In this document: one piece after another, positions 44,386 through 57,800 of the stretch
Layout: the number at the start of each line of letters is the position of its first letter
How positions within the stretch are numbered: the first letter of the stretch is position 1
Assembly (NCBI GenBank): GCA_022316685.1
Contig: JAKJHU010000076.1
Coordinates: 2,118,001-2,182,000, forward strand
Length of the DNA stretch: 64,000 nt
Direction: 5' to 3'
Source of the DNA: Progne subis subis
Lineage: Eukaryota; Chordata; Aves; Passeriformes; Hirundinidae
Notes under the pieces: model-generated
Seen by the model: only the letters and a program-made list of their open reading frames with translations
What the model was told of the DNA's origin: nothing
Databases searched by the model: none
Made by a program: the position numbers and the translations under genes

Positions 44386-47300
44386 TCTGTGTTTTATTCT
44401 GATTGCTAATACACAGTGGAATCCTGACATTTGACCAAGGAAACTTAGAACTGTATTTAATACAAAAGCTTATGCCACCCTGACTAGATCTTATGCAATA
44501 CAAGTCAAGTCCCTTATCATTGGTGGAGCTAATTTACTATCTGACTACTCTCAACTTTTTAGAAAGGTAAAGGGGAGGAAAGCAGAGAGCTACAAGGACA
44601 GTAGCTGAGTCTGCACAGAATTGCACTGTTCCCCCTCAAAAAAAACCCCAAACCAGTGCTTGAAGAAAGCATCAGCATCAAACTGTATACAGCACATGAA
44701 ACCTGGGCAAATCAGTTATGAAAGCATCAGCTATAAATGCCACTCCCATTTCAATGTACAGGCAAAAGATCAAAAATAAAATTTAAACACAGCTGAATAG
44801 CTGCTACAAGAAAAAAAAAAAAAAAAAACACAAAACCCGACAAACCCAAATTAAAAATGTGCATTAACTTTTAAAAAAACTTCATTTTGTGATAATTGTA
44901 TTTTAGAAATTCTCTCTTCTTTGTCATCTTTTGTTACAATAAGTTTTATAGGGCCCTGCATCTAAAAGCTGCTTGTGTATATAGGTGAGAAAGAACAAAA
45001 CACCAAAAGGAAGACCATGAAAAAGGTTATAACATAGCTCCCCAAACAGAAATATTCATTACAGTATACTTTATAGCCCTTGAAACATAGTGATTATGAC
45101 CATCATATCAGTTATTGCTATACAGAGCTACTCAGTACTCTGGAAGAAATAAAAATACCCTTCAGGTCTTGCTTCTTATTTCACAGCCATGTAAATCAGA
45201 TGAAGGCAGATGTGATGAAATAACAGTTTTATTAGAAAATAGGAACATTAATAAATAACTTGTTAACAAAAATTAGACTCACAAATATTTGTGAGAATAT
45301 TTTGTTTTTTTTCTGGAATAGATGATATCTATGGTAGAAACAAACAAACAGACAAAAAAGAAAATAGATTATCTATGGAGCTGTATCTTAAGATGATTGC
45401 TTACTGCTCAAGGTCTTACTTTCTAGCAGAGAATTTCTGAGGCATAATAAACCTCTCCCAAATATAGTCTTCAAACAAAGGACCTAAATCTTGGATAAAA
45501 ACTTTGATTACAGGCAAATCAACTCACTGTATATGCCTGTGTGCTTCTAATGTTCATGTTAGTGAATCAACAAACTTAAATATGTCTTAGAGGGCTAATG
45601 TGAAATGGAAACACATTGAATGGACACCCTGTTCAAATCCTTGAGGCCTAGATTTTTAAGCCTTGTTTTGTGAATTGACTAGAGAATGATAGTCCAACTT
45701 AGGTCATATATATGAAACACATGAATGTATCAAAAGTTTTAGTTGTCTCTAAGTGCCTGTTATATAAAATTAAAGAAGTAGCAGGCAGGAAAAATGCTCT
45801 TTTTAAGTCAGTATTTCCCATATTTTCAGTATGTATATTTTTGTTTTCCATAGAAGATCTACTGTGACTTAGGTATTGATTAAGTGTGCAGGTAAAAGGA
45901 GGGGAAGTTTTTTTAAAAGCCTTATCTTCTTTAGGAATTGATCAGGTTTTGATGTCCTTTAACCCTGTTCTCTTTTCCTTATATCCTTCCTGCACTTGTT
46001 TTCCCATATTTCTGGAACCTGTCATATCACTGGCGATTCCCCCATTTCGGTCTTCACTTTTGTGGAAGTTTACTTAAGGCTACAGAGTAGCTAAGGTCTT
46101 AATTTCAAGTATGTTGTTCAGGATGTCAGTTGTCAGAAGGCCAAGCGCGAAATTGGGGAATACAGTATTTTGTTCTATTTATCTGTGTATTCTCAGTGCA
46201 CATCATCTGCATGCGCGCTTGTTCTCAAACATAATCTTTTGCATGCCAGCCTGCAGAGCTGAAACTGGCTTTCTGAACTAGATTATAACAACACAAAAAA
46301 GCTTTCTGCAAACTGAGAGTGAACGGTTACAGGTTTTCGGCTCAGCTCTAGCTACCAGAGTTTGTATTTCCATATGTCTGCCAACCTTTTGTAGGAACTC
46401 ACAACACTCCAGCCTCACACAAAGTGAGGGTCTGAGCACAGTGACTCCCATACATTAGACCTGAGCAGAGGTCTTATGAGACAAATCTTTATGCAGTTTT
46501 CTCAGAAAATCATGGGAAATTAGACCAATCCTTCCAAATCAGAAATTCTAGACTATACTTGGAAATGAAAATCACTTGCTTCATGAGAAAGGAAATCTTG
46601 TCGCTGATGCTGCTATGGAAGTAGCAGGAGATTTTTTGCTAGCTGCAGAAATTGTCTCTTCTCTGCAGAATTTGTCTCTTGCAGATCTTCACAGATGGGC
46701 TGAACTGCAGTTCTAAAACTGTCCACAGTAGTTCACGTAAAGACTGAACATGCCTAATGGAAAATACAGCTTTGTCACCTGCGCTTCTCAAAGTGGTCTA
46801 TTTTCTGAAAAAAATAGAAGTCTTTCTATTTTCTGAAAAATAGAAGTACATCTCTACTACAGACTGATTTGATAACAGCTAGGCTGGATGCCTGACTGAA
46901 AGTGCATGTAAACATTAGAGCTATTTTCTCAGGATATTTCTCTTGCCTGTCACCAACATCTGTATACCTCAGTATAATACCGTTTCTCTGTTGTCCAATA
47001 TCATGGCAAGCAGTCCAGTATCACACGCAGCTCCTCCTGTGTAGGTTGTAGTGACCACTTAATTTATTCTGCATGACACTGGCGCTGAGCTGAAGTTCAG
47101 GTCTTCCTGTTTTTTACTGGGTTGGATATTTCCAAGTCAACAGATGAATAAGTTTCCCAGCACTATTTTCAGCAGTGGAAGTATACAGCAGACGAGGCTG
47201 GAGAGAAGAAAAGTTCAACAGATCTTTTTTATTCCAATGGGACTTAATATTTAATGTGGATTGCAAGAGTTTTCTTATTACATGTTTAGTTATGTATGAA

Positions 47301-50300
47301 AATCTCCATGAGGCTTCCACTTGTATTTACTCAGAACATCAAATTCTAACTTCAATGGAACTTTCAGTATCTGAAAAGGAATTTCACAAGACACAAGTAT
47401 TTTTTTCAGGTTTCAGAAACCATAACTGTGACAAAGTCTGGAGAAACTCCTTAAAGTTCATGATGGCTGCTTAGATTTTTTTCTGTGAGTTGTTAAGGGA
47501 AACAGAAAGATAATCTTTGTCCTGTACCGTGATCCATGTCAATGTGAGGCAAAAGAAACTGCCACATGGCAGTCCTTTGTGGCTTCTAAAGTGTTCTGGA
47601 AAAAAATAAGAGAGAGAGTCATAAAGCATTCCTTAATGCTATGGCCTCTGTTTTGGAGTGGATCACCACTCCTTGAGAAAAAGCCTGCTGGGGTGGCCCA
47701 GTGGTGCAATGAGATGTTTTTTTTAAAGGACAGAATTTCCTCTCAACTGACCACTTCAGAGCAACAACAGGGAAAAAAAGTTCATGAGAACTAGGTAAGT
47801 TTCCATTCCCAAACTGACTGCGGAGGAGGAAGATCTTCCTGTTGCATTTATACTGTTTTAATCAATTTCATATTTTTTCCCACTACAGAAGTGAATGTGC
47901 TTCTTCAGTGATTTGAACATTTACAATGCCAGAGCAGCCCAAGCGACTTGAATCTTTTTGTGGCCCCTCCCTGCTTCTTCTTTCTTTGTTTGGGGCCAGG
48001 TAAATAGAGAAGTCATTACTGAGATTACTGCAGTCTGGATCATTACCCAGAATACCATCTGCCAGTATTTTGTCAAGCTTCCTTCTATTAAAAAGCCATT
48101 ATATTACATCTGACATTCATTTATGATCAGCAGATAAACCAGTTCACTTGACAGATAAATAGGAATCCAAGTAACTATTTTTTCGATTGTGACTACTACC
48201 ATATGTTGTCACTCATGATATATTTAATCACTGATCATGCTCTAAATGTTTCTTAAACCTCTTTGTCTTGTCAATAAAAGAAAAAAACAGGTTGCAATAC
48301 TTTGATGTGGCTTTGAGTTTACTGTAGACTTGTATTTTCCTTGACATCCAATAAAGAATTCAATTTGAATATATATATATATATGTTATCAAGATATAGC
48401 ATGCATGCACATTTACTCCTGATATTTGGAGAACAAGAACTATTGTGTAAAGTTTATTATATTTGAATTTTGAAGAAAAATTCAGAAGTAATAGTAGTAT
48501 TTTTATTAAGGAAAAGGGCTTTCACATACCATCTTAAAGGTTTTTGTGTACATTGTTGGAATACCTATTTTGAATATAGTGGGCAACAAAAAGAAATTTT
48601 ATTCCTGTTAAGTGTGTAAGCGTGCTTAGATTATGTAATTTTTAGTTTTAACAGAATGAAAAAAAAAAACCAAAAAACCCACAGTGCTAAATTTCAAACA
48701 TAAAGACTGCTTTCTATGACCCTCTTTCTATTTTTCATCTTAGTGTGTTAAAAGAAGTGCAGTGGAATGTCCTGAGGATAACTCTATCGGAAATTTAGTC
48801 ACTACATACTACTTAGTTTGTTTTCTGACTCTTGGCAGCCTGAATGAGAGATGCACATGAGTCACAAAAGAATGCTAGAATCAGTGTCTCCTTCAGGGCA
48901 GTATGTAAGTTTACAAATAAGTCCATGATGTGATTAAAATTTCTTAAGCATTTATGGACTTTAAAAAATTAAATGTGGTTAACCTAAATACAACTGATAT
49001 AATAGGACTTCACAGTTCATAGTTTCCATTATTCATTACTCTCTTCTGAAACATAATCTTCTGTGAATTCTTTCTCCCCAGAAACATTCCAGACATGAGC
49101 TCTTTCCAAGGTTGTTGGGGTTTTGTCATTGCTTTTTTTTTCTTTTGTGGAAAATGTCAAGACATTTTACATTGCTCTTTCAGAATGTGGTAAAGAATAG
49201 AGATACATTCACGCAGAGACACACAGACATGAATTTTTCCCATGGTAAAAAAAATAAGATGTGATCACACGTAAATAAAAGGAGATGGCCATACCAAGCA
49301 TAACTGTCATTTTTCACCTGATATACTGTGCATAAAAACTCTGAAGTAGAAATCTTCAGGAAAAATACTACTCGTGTAAGCTGTTGAATACCTGCAGAAG
49401 AGTATTTTTTTTCTGAGAAAAAGTAGGGTAGGACTTGATCAGTTTTCTAATTGCAAAGATGAAGGCATTGGTGAACATGTAGGATGACTTCTTTAAAGGA
49501 AGTATTCCATAAGAAGCCAGAGCATGTTAAAAGGAAAATACGTGCCACACAGTGAGTCTCTATTTTCTCAAGATTTTTCTTTTCATGGGTGAAATCAACC
49601 CTGTGGCCAGCCAAACTTTCATTATGACTATCTATCTATGTATTCTCTAGAATCTTGCAGAGTCTACCTTTTTTCCTTTCTTCTGTGTTCTCCCTGCATC
49701 CCTATATAGGCAAATTTGCCAGAATATGAAGGAATGAGTGAAAGAAAGGAAAATCCTACAAGTGAATGTCTTCTTCATGAGAATCCATGAACTGTGGCTC
49801 CAGTTGTATGCAGTAAGCCATTATGTTACAATAAGTAATATTTAAGGAGGGCATTGTAGACTGACATTTTAGACTACAAAAACAAGGTAACTGTGACACA
49901 GTTAAAGTTAAGACAAATAAGCTTTAAAACACAAAATTTTCAGAAAACTCATCTGACATTATCGTAAGTTTTAACTAGATAACAATAGAAAATCTGAAGT
50001 TTAAGCAACGATTTGTTAGCGATTAATCAAAAATACTAACATGATTAGGAAGCTAGCATTAAATAATTACATTTCAGTGAGAAGTAAACAATTTCATTAT
50101 TTTTATTATTTTTGCAAAAAGATTCTCTGAACCTTTAAAGAATTTTAATTTAAAGTGATAATATTCAGAAAAAAAGGTAAGAAAAAAGCAGAAAACAGAT
50201 GAACTATATTGGCAGCAGTCATCAAAATGCCATAGCTTTACTTGCCTTGTTCTTGCCTTCAACTGCTCAGAGCTTGTGTTGGTCTGCAGTTTAGGAGGAG

Positions 50301-50685
50301 GGTAAGCATGAGAGACGACCAAAGAAGGGAGAGAGCCTTGGGATCAGCAGTGTAACAGTAGAACGTTAAAAAAAACTAGCCCTTTCTTTACCTTAAATAA
50401 TTTAATGTCATATTCCTGCAGACGTACTCCTGAATCTTCAGTGTCTCCTTTTAAAAAAAATCATTGCCTTTATAATGGGCAGCTCTCCAAGCATTTGTCA
50501 GAAGATCAGACCTTGTGCACACACACACACACAAAACAATATCTGAATGTGCCCTAAGTAGGTTAACCATTACAAAACACAATAGACCTCATATACCTAT
50601 CCACATGGAAGAGCAGGTTTGGGAAAAGAGTAAAAGGACTGGTTTTACTGTTTCCACTATACAAGGAAAAGATTTTGTACAGCTG

Positions 50686-50686
<1 letters not shown>
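44386..50686. other. Intergenic downstream of DIO2, no gene seen
   Basis: AT-rich DNA with short simple repeats, such as an A-run near 44811-44828 and (AT)8 at 48369-48384. In other vertebrates the DNA on this side of DIO2 is a gene desert toward NRXN3. No exon was recognised. Confidence 0.6.

Positions 50687-50738
<52 letters not shown>
50687..50738 (+). repeat. T52 homopolymer
   Basis: The longest homopolymer in the window, 52 uninterrupted T, ends about 120 bp before the start of the plus-strand CR1 copy. It is likely to be variable between individuals and prone to assembly error. Confidence 0.95.
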
Positions 50739-50855
50739 CATCATTTGTTGCGATCAGTGAGAGGACAAGAACACTCAGCTGACTCATGTTTGCTCATATT
50801 GTTCCAACACTGCTGCAGTCACAGGTCCAGCCCTTCTAGGGCATCCCATTGCAAA

Positions 50856-51885
50856 CTGACATGGGAATACTTGGTGGATGAAGAACTGGCTAGATAGCCT
50901 CACACAAAGACTTGTGGTCAATGGCTCCTTGTATACGTAGAGACCTGTGACAAGTGGTGTCCCTCCGGGACTGGTACTGGGGCCAATATTGTTCAATATC
51001 TCTGGTGGGATTGAGTGCACCTCAGTAAGTTTGCTGACAGCACCAAGGTGAGCGTTGCAGTTGACACATCAGAGAGAGGAGGTGCCACCCAGAGGGACCT
51101 TGGCATGCTTGAGAGGTGGGCAGATGCAAGCCTCATGAAGTTCGGCAATGAAAAGTGCAAGGTCCTGCAACTGGGTCACAGCAATCCCATAGAAACCTAC
51201 AGGCTGGGCAGAGAAGTGATTGAGAGCAGGCCCATAGAGAAAGGCTTCGGGGTGATGGTTGGAGAAAACCTCAATGTGAGGCATCAGTGTGTGCTCACAG
51301 CCCAGAAAGCCGACATAATCCTGGGCTGCACCAAAAGAGGTATGACCAGCAGGCTGACAGAGGTGATTCTGCTCCTCTACTCTGCTCTTGGGACGCCCCA
51401 CCTGGAGTGCTGCATAGACTTCTGGTGCCTCCAATAGGAAGGGCATGAACCTGTTGGAACAAGTCCAGAGGAGTGTTATGAAGCTGGTAAGAGGACTGAA
51501 GCACTTCCCCAATGCAGACAGGATGAGAAATTTGGGGCTGGTCACCCTGTAAAAAGAAGGTTGCATAGAGACCTCATAGCAGCATTCCAGTGTCTGAAGG
51601 GGGCCTACTGGGAAGCTGGAGAGGGATTCTTTGTCAGGAACTGTAGTGATAGGACAAAGAGTAATGGATGCAAACTGAAAGAGGGGAGATTTAGGCTAGT
51701 GTTAGGAAGAAAATCTTTACTATGAGGCGCTGAAACAGGTTGCCCAGGAAGGCTGTGGATGCCCCAGCCTTGGCAATATTCAAGGCCATGTTAGATCTAG
51801 TGAGAGGTGTCCCTGCCCATGGGAGCAGGATTTGGGACTAGATGACCTCTGTAGCCCCTTACAACACTTAACATTCTATGATTAT
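50856..51885 (+). mobile_element. CR1 LINE, 5'-truncated (plus strand)
   Basis: The copy begins near GATGAAGAACTGGCTAGATA, runs through a damaged catalytic region (about 51010-51060) and keeps an open stretch at 51015-51437 that includes SLMKFGNEKCKVLQLGHSNP and HQCVLTAQKADIILGCTKRG, typical of the CR1 ORF2 C-terminal half. The 3' UTR follows and ends at CATTCTATGATTATCTGATT near 51880. It is a dead copy. Confidence 0.92.
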
Positions 51886-54800
51886 CTGATTCTAGAGAAA
51901 ATTTCCTGGAGAAGAGTTTCTAGGACTTTCTCAATTCCAGTTTTAGGTGGTGAGACACGTAACTACTTTCCATTAGTGTTTACAAGTTCAGCTGCCTTCA
52001 TATGAAGGTTTTTGGTTTTGTTGGGTTTTTTTTTTTTCTTTTTTTCTGTTGGATAAAAGTTTCTTTCCCTTTTTTGAATTTTGAGACACCCAATCTCCCT
52101 TGTTATTAACTAAAAATCATGCAAACAAACCACAGGCCTTTATCCAGGCTTTCATCCAACTCAATTCTCCCACATTTCCTGTTTCTCATCCCTTTCTTTT
52201 AAACCTTAGACCACACTGACTAGTCCAAAATCTATTTTAAAAATCACTTAAATATAAAAAAGCTTTAGAGTAGTCATAGGATTTTGAAGATCCCAGGTAG
52301 GAAAATCAATAGCCAACATTCTGTAAAGAGATATTTGCAAATATAATCAAGGGGGTTTTGCTTGCAATGCATACAAGCTGACATTTTATGGTATTCCATA
52401 TTGCGTTTAAAGAAGAAAATAAATGTGTTAAAGTTGCTTCTGTAGTTCTTTGAAGGAAATTGGTGATCCATAAAACAATGTATACTATATGCTCACTGAA
52501 TATCTTATGCTGTGGAAGTTGCTTATAGAGTGTTAGCTGATACTGGTAACATTTACAATAAGAATTCAGATTTTTGGACTTATTTCCATAAAAGATGAGA
52601 ATATTTCCTCTCCACCACCTCTTCAATATTACTCAAGGAGGCAAGGGAAATGTAGCTGTTCCTTTGGATGACTTTTTTATTTAAAAATAAATTTTTATTT
52701 CTTCCAACACCACATAGTTTCTATTTCAATTCTAATTTTTCCAGATCTGACATTATTCCTGGACAGTTCTTTATGCATTTATATGATTACGGATCTCTAA
52801 CTTCCATGCAAGAGGTACAGGTAAGCTTTGTTGCTTAAGCAGCATTCTGATCCATGGGCATTTTTCTCGGAGTTTGGGTTTGGTTTTTTTTCTGAATAAC
52901 TGGGCAGCTGCAGGATGTCAGATGATCAGTGGCCCAGCAGTTGGAAATGTGCCCTCTGAATTGGTATTGCACTAGGGATCCTCTAACACATGTCTGGAGT
53001 CTGCTGCCAGGTGGGCCTCGGTGACCCTGGGCACTGCTGAATTTCTGTTAAGCTTGCACAAGAGGAGTGGTATTTCCCCACTCTCTTTCAAAGTATTAGT
53101 TTGCGCAAATCTCTTTTTCTTCCTTGCATTTGCCCAGCTCTTGCCAGGCAGAGACTGAGTCCTGCATATTACAGCTGCAGTCCTGGCACTCTGGGCTTTC
53201 ATGTGAAGCTCAGACACGGGCTAGCTCTTGCTGCCCTGTCAGAGGACAAGTGCTGACAAGCAGTGTTGAGTGCTGCCTGGGTGGCACATGCTGAGCTGTG
53301 TGTGGAAAAAGGGTCAGATCAAGTGGAATTGGCATAACCCTAACCCAAACTTAGAGAAATAGTGCATCAATTTGCCAGTGGAAGGGAAGACTTACCAAGA
53401 ATATACCCTACGGCTTAAAAACAAATGGTACTATCAGAACCTGTGTTCACATACAGGGAACAAAGTACTGCTGTTTGTTTTGTTGGCCCTCAGTTTATAA
53501 GACCTACAGGTTTTTAACTGACTCTTGTGAAACTGCCTTATGGTGCTTCTCTTTTTTTAAATTCTGGACACAATATGTTCAAACATTGCTATCCTTTACT
53601 CCTTATCCTAAAACACGTCTGCCCATCTATACACAAACAGGCATCTCATGGTCTTTATATGTCAAGGGGATGGATTTCTAATGAATTCATTTCCCATAGA
53701 GCTAATTTCATAATGATCAGATTCCCAGAAGAGGCTGATTTGCCAGTTTTGTGAACTGAAGTAAATGGGACTGAGATTCTGCCATAGTATTTTGGGAGCT
53801 CTCTGAGCATGCAAAATATGATAGCTTTGCTTTATTTCTACATGAAACAGACACTAAGCCAAAAATCAAAATATTCAGAAATTATGTTAGAAGAACCTTG
53901 GTTTCAGATGTCAGGCATTAAGGAAAAGCCTCTAGACTTATTTTTGTCTTCCTTAATACAGGTTAATGCTTCTTGCTTGTCTTTGAATGGCAGCATGCTC
54001 TGGATCAGTCCCTTTTGTTCTTTATGCACTGTCAGGCCTGCTTTGAATTTCTTCTAATCTGCAGCCCAGAACAAGTGTAAATCTCATCAGACCTGTTAAA
54101 TCCTCACCTTCCCTTGGGCTTTGTCATTCAGTGAATGCCCTCCCTTTGAGCCATAAAACTGAATTCCTTGTTCAGTACAGGAAAGTTATGGGCTGTTGGT
54201 TTGTGTTGTTGTTGTTGTTGTTGTTCTGTTTTTTTTTTTTTTAATGAAGAAATAAGTTGGACTTTATACTTAGCCGTTAAAAACTACCTGCTCTTATTAA
54301 TGTCGACCTGATCTGTCTTCTGCTGGTTTTGGTAAGTAAAAAGATACATGTATGCATTAGTTGGAACAAATGAGACATCTTCAGATACTGATGATATGAG
54401 GCTGTTTTGTTAGACCAAGTAGAACTGTGCAGCTCACCACAGAGGAACACACATTTCTGGATGCTGGTCAGCTTTGGAAAAAGACTTGATCTTTGACTAT
54501 TGCTTGTGGCTGGACGAGTCATGATTTTCAAGAGAGAAGAAAAGTTTTGAAAATGGATTTTCACAGCATTAGCAAAGTTGAGAGTGAAAGGCACTAAGAC
54601 ATCTTTGCAAAAGAAACCCATAGAATTCTACAAACCTACCCTAGTTTGACACTCTTCGAGGTCAGAAATAGCATGCCCAGATCATGTAGCACTCATTTTT
54701 CTCTTATTTAACAATAGCCTTATTTGAGAGGAAACTCTCTCATCTTCCTTAATTTACCAAATAATTACTAATTGCTAGACTAACCCTGAGGCAGGTGTAA

Positions 54801-57800
54801 TTTACACTGCCCTAACACAGCAGGCACAAAAGGACACTGATTTCTATACTAGAGCTTCCACCTGAGAGCTTGGCTGTGGAGCTGCCTCTGCAGAGACATA
54901 CAAAAACAGGCTTTAGTTTTTTAAAGATCTGTACACAGTGCAAGGTATGTGCTCTTGAAAAAGACTTGAGCTATTCTTTAGGGAGAGGGGCTGGTAGTGA
55001 ATATCTTTGGGGTTTATGGTTTCTTTAAAATCTGAAAGATTTTTTGCTTATACCAAATCAATTCCAGACAATATGGTGGCCAGGACCAGGAAATTTAAAG
55101 AGGATAGGAGCTTTTACGGTTTTTTATATGTATTGCCCCCTTGCCCCCTAGCCTATTTCCAATGCATTCTGTGGAACATTTATTTTTTTAAGTTCAAATA
55201 TGTTGGTACTTTCAGTGCTGATGATCTCTTCTACCCCGTGGAGGGAGCTAAAATAACAGTCTTTAAAACAGTATTTGGCATTCAAGAAAATATCCCACAA
55301 CAAAGATGATAGTCACTTATCATCCCTTGTTTCAGGATGATTGCCTTCAGAAGTTTTCAGCTCAAACCTGTGATGGTCACGGCCTGGGGTGTATCACAGA
55401 CTTCCTGGCTTTGTCCTCAGGGTTATTGCAACAGTCGTGCTGTGAAGGAACAATGAAGTAGTGGGAAAGGGCTCTCCTATCTGAGGTATGACTTCTTTGC
55501 AACTGGTACTTAAGCTTGGAAAGTGTGTGTGAGGAGACTTGGTAATGTGGCTGCAGTTAAATTAGTGATTAACTTCTAAAAAGTGGGGTACTCTCAGAGA
55601 TAGCTGTTAGCTTTGAGTGTTCCTAAAGGACTTTAACAATCTGGGTGACTTGCTTTGCATTAGATAATATTCTGAATATAGGTACAGGAAAACCCGAGCA
55701 CAGAATCGATCGAGTAGGGATATTGCCAAGGTTAAACAACGAATTAATTGTAGTGATTAATTACATCTCACCCTTTAATTCCTGAGCAATTAGAGAATCA
55801 TATTGTCTTACAAAGTAATTCCCATGCCTTTCCTTTATTTCTCCACACTGTTTGCCTGTAGACCTCCCTGAAGGCTCAAGGGTGGACATGCTGTTTTCTA
55901 GCCTTTAGCCAAGATTTGCAGTCAGCTGTGCATTTAATGTCTGTCCTTGTTCTGACAGTTAGTAGTTGTTTAGCCTGGAGAGCCAAATAGCTCTGGGGCA
56001 AAGTAATTGGTCTCCATGCATGGTTTGTAACTAATACTCTTGTAATACAGAAGAAACATGAAGCACTGAATGTTGCTTTCCAATACTATGGCACTCAAGC
56101 AATAAGGATATGTTTGAGACATGCCAGCTTCTTAATCCGAAGTGTCTACATGATAAATATGAAATAGTAGGCTAAAACCTGCAAAGACATCTCCTGCCTT
56201 CCCCTTATGATATAGTGCTTTCACACTTGTAGTGAAGCAAATTTCTATAATGTCACATATCTGTCATAGAGAGGAAATTTTTTTCCCCTCTCTTGTCAAC
56301 ACAAAAAAAGGATAAGAAATGAAAGGGTGAATACAGTTTCAGATTTGTGTGCTCAAATTGAAGTTCTGCCTCTTCTTCAGCTGGCTAAACTCAGTGATTT
56401 GCTCTTTGGACTTTCTCAGCATCAGTTTGTTAATGTATGTTTTCATGCAGAGAAAAAAGGCAGAAAATTCTCAATTGAAATTACAGTTGTTTGACCTAGT
56501 TTGTGAAGTCCTAGGCTGTGAGTTTGTCAGCCTCTCATGTCCAGCTCTGTGAGAGGAGTCACCTTTAAGAGATGTGTTAGTTGTTCATGTTGTTTGATTT
56601 ATGACAGAAGATTCTAAATCTGGTTTAATTTTGGGATGCTGAAATAGAAAGATGTTAACAGTCTGAAAAAATTGTTTGACATAAATACCAAAGAGAGAGG
56701 AGTCAGGGGAAAGGAAATATTTAAGAGGTAGGTGGGATAAATATAAGCAAAGGAAGACTGAGATGGAACATTGTAAGAAAAATCCTGAAAGTAAAATATG
56801 TTCAACTGAGTTGCAAGTACTGTTGCATTACCCTAGCTCTTTAGGACAGCCAATATTAGAATAGAAATACAACAGAAACCTGCCTGCATATCTATAGGTT
56901 CTATCTGTAGACTATCTATAGAATCTTCCTACATGCATTTTAAAGCACTTCTCACTGCACTGCTAGAAAGGGGACTGGGGGGCAGCCTGCTGAGCCAGGG
57001 AAGTAGTCTACATGGCCTACGTACTCATTCTGAACAAAAACTCTGGAGCACAGTTCTCTTACTTTATCAGATCACTGTGAGCACTTTGCCATGCAAATAG
57101 GTGCGTTTTCCTGGGAACACATCCTTACAAAACTTTTCTTTCACTCCTTCAAACCAGTGTTTCCATGTAATCTTACAGCTATCTGAACTTAAACTAGATT
57201 TTCAGAAGCTAGCTGAACCTGAAGGAAAGTGGCACCACTTCCCTCTGCCATGTAGAAAGCACTCATAGGTCATCATCATATCACAAAGCTGAGCTCAGCA
57301 CTTGGTTTTCCTGTGTAAACCTGATGTATGTATTAAACCTGATGTATCTTTTACACTGAGGGTTTGACTTTTCTGCATTGTCTCTAGTGGGGGCAATAGA
57401 ATTAAAGTTAATTCCAATACTAGTGGGGTAATTTTCTTCTAATTATTATTTCAGTTGTCTACAAAATAGTGGCTTTAAGCACAGAGGAGAAAGTAAATTT
57501 GTTTCCTTTCCAGCTTTGGAGAGACAACAGATTTGCTAGGCTTGAGTAATTTTATTTTGCTAAAGTTATTAAAGCTAACAGGCAGAATTCAGCTATTACC
57601 AAGGTTTTGTGTAATACCTCCATTCCCTTACACGCTGTCAGTTGCTAACAGGACATGAACCTAATCTGAGGTGGCTCAGCTTCTGAAGTCTGCAGGCTCA
57701 ATTAGTTGAAAAGGACTTAAGACACATTGCCCAAATGTGAGGCTTTTTTTAGATGGTAAGACATCCTTGCAGTTTAAGGCTAGAAATGGATCCAGACAAA

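Noticed and set aside
50515..50787. Open frames rich in Phe (plus strand) and Lys (minus strand)
   Set aside because: They are translations of the T52 homopolymer.
53333..53348. AACCCTAACCC, considered as an interstitial telomere
   Set aside because: Fewer than two telomere units is within chance.
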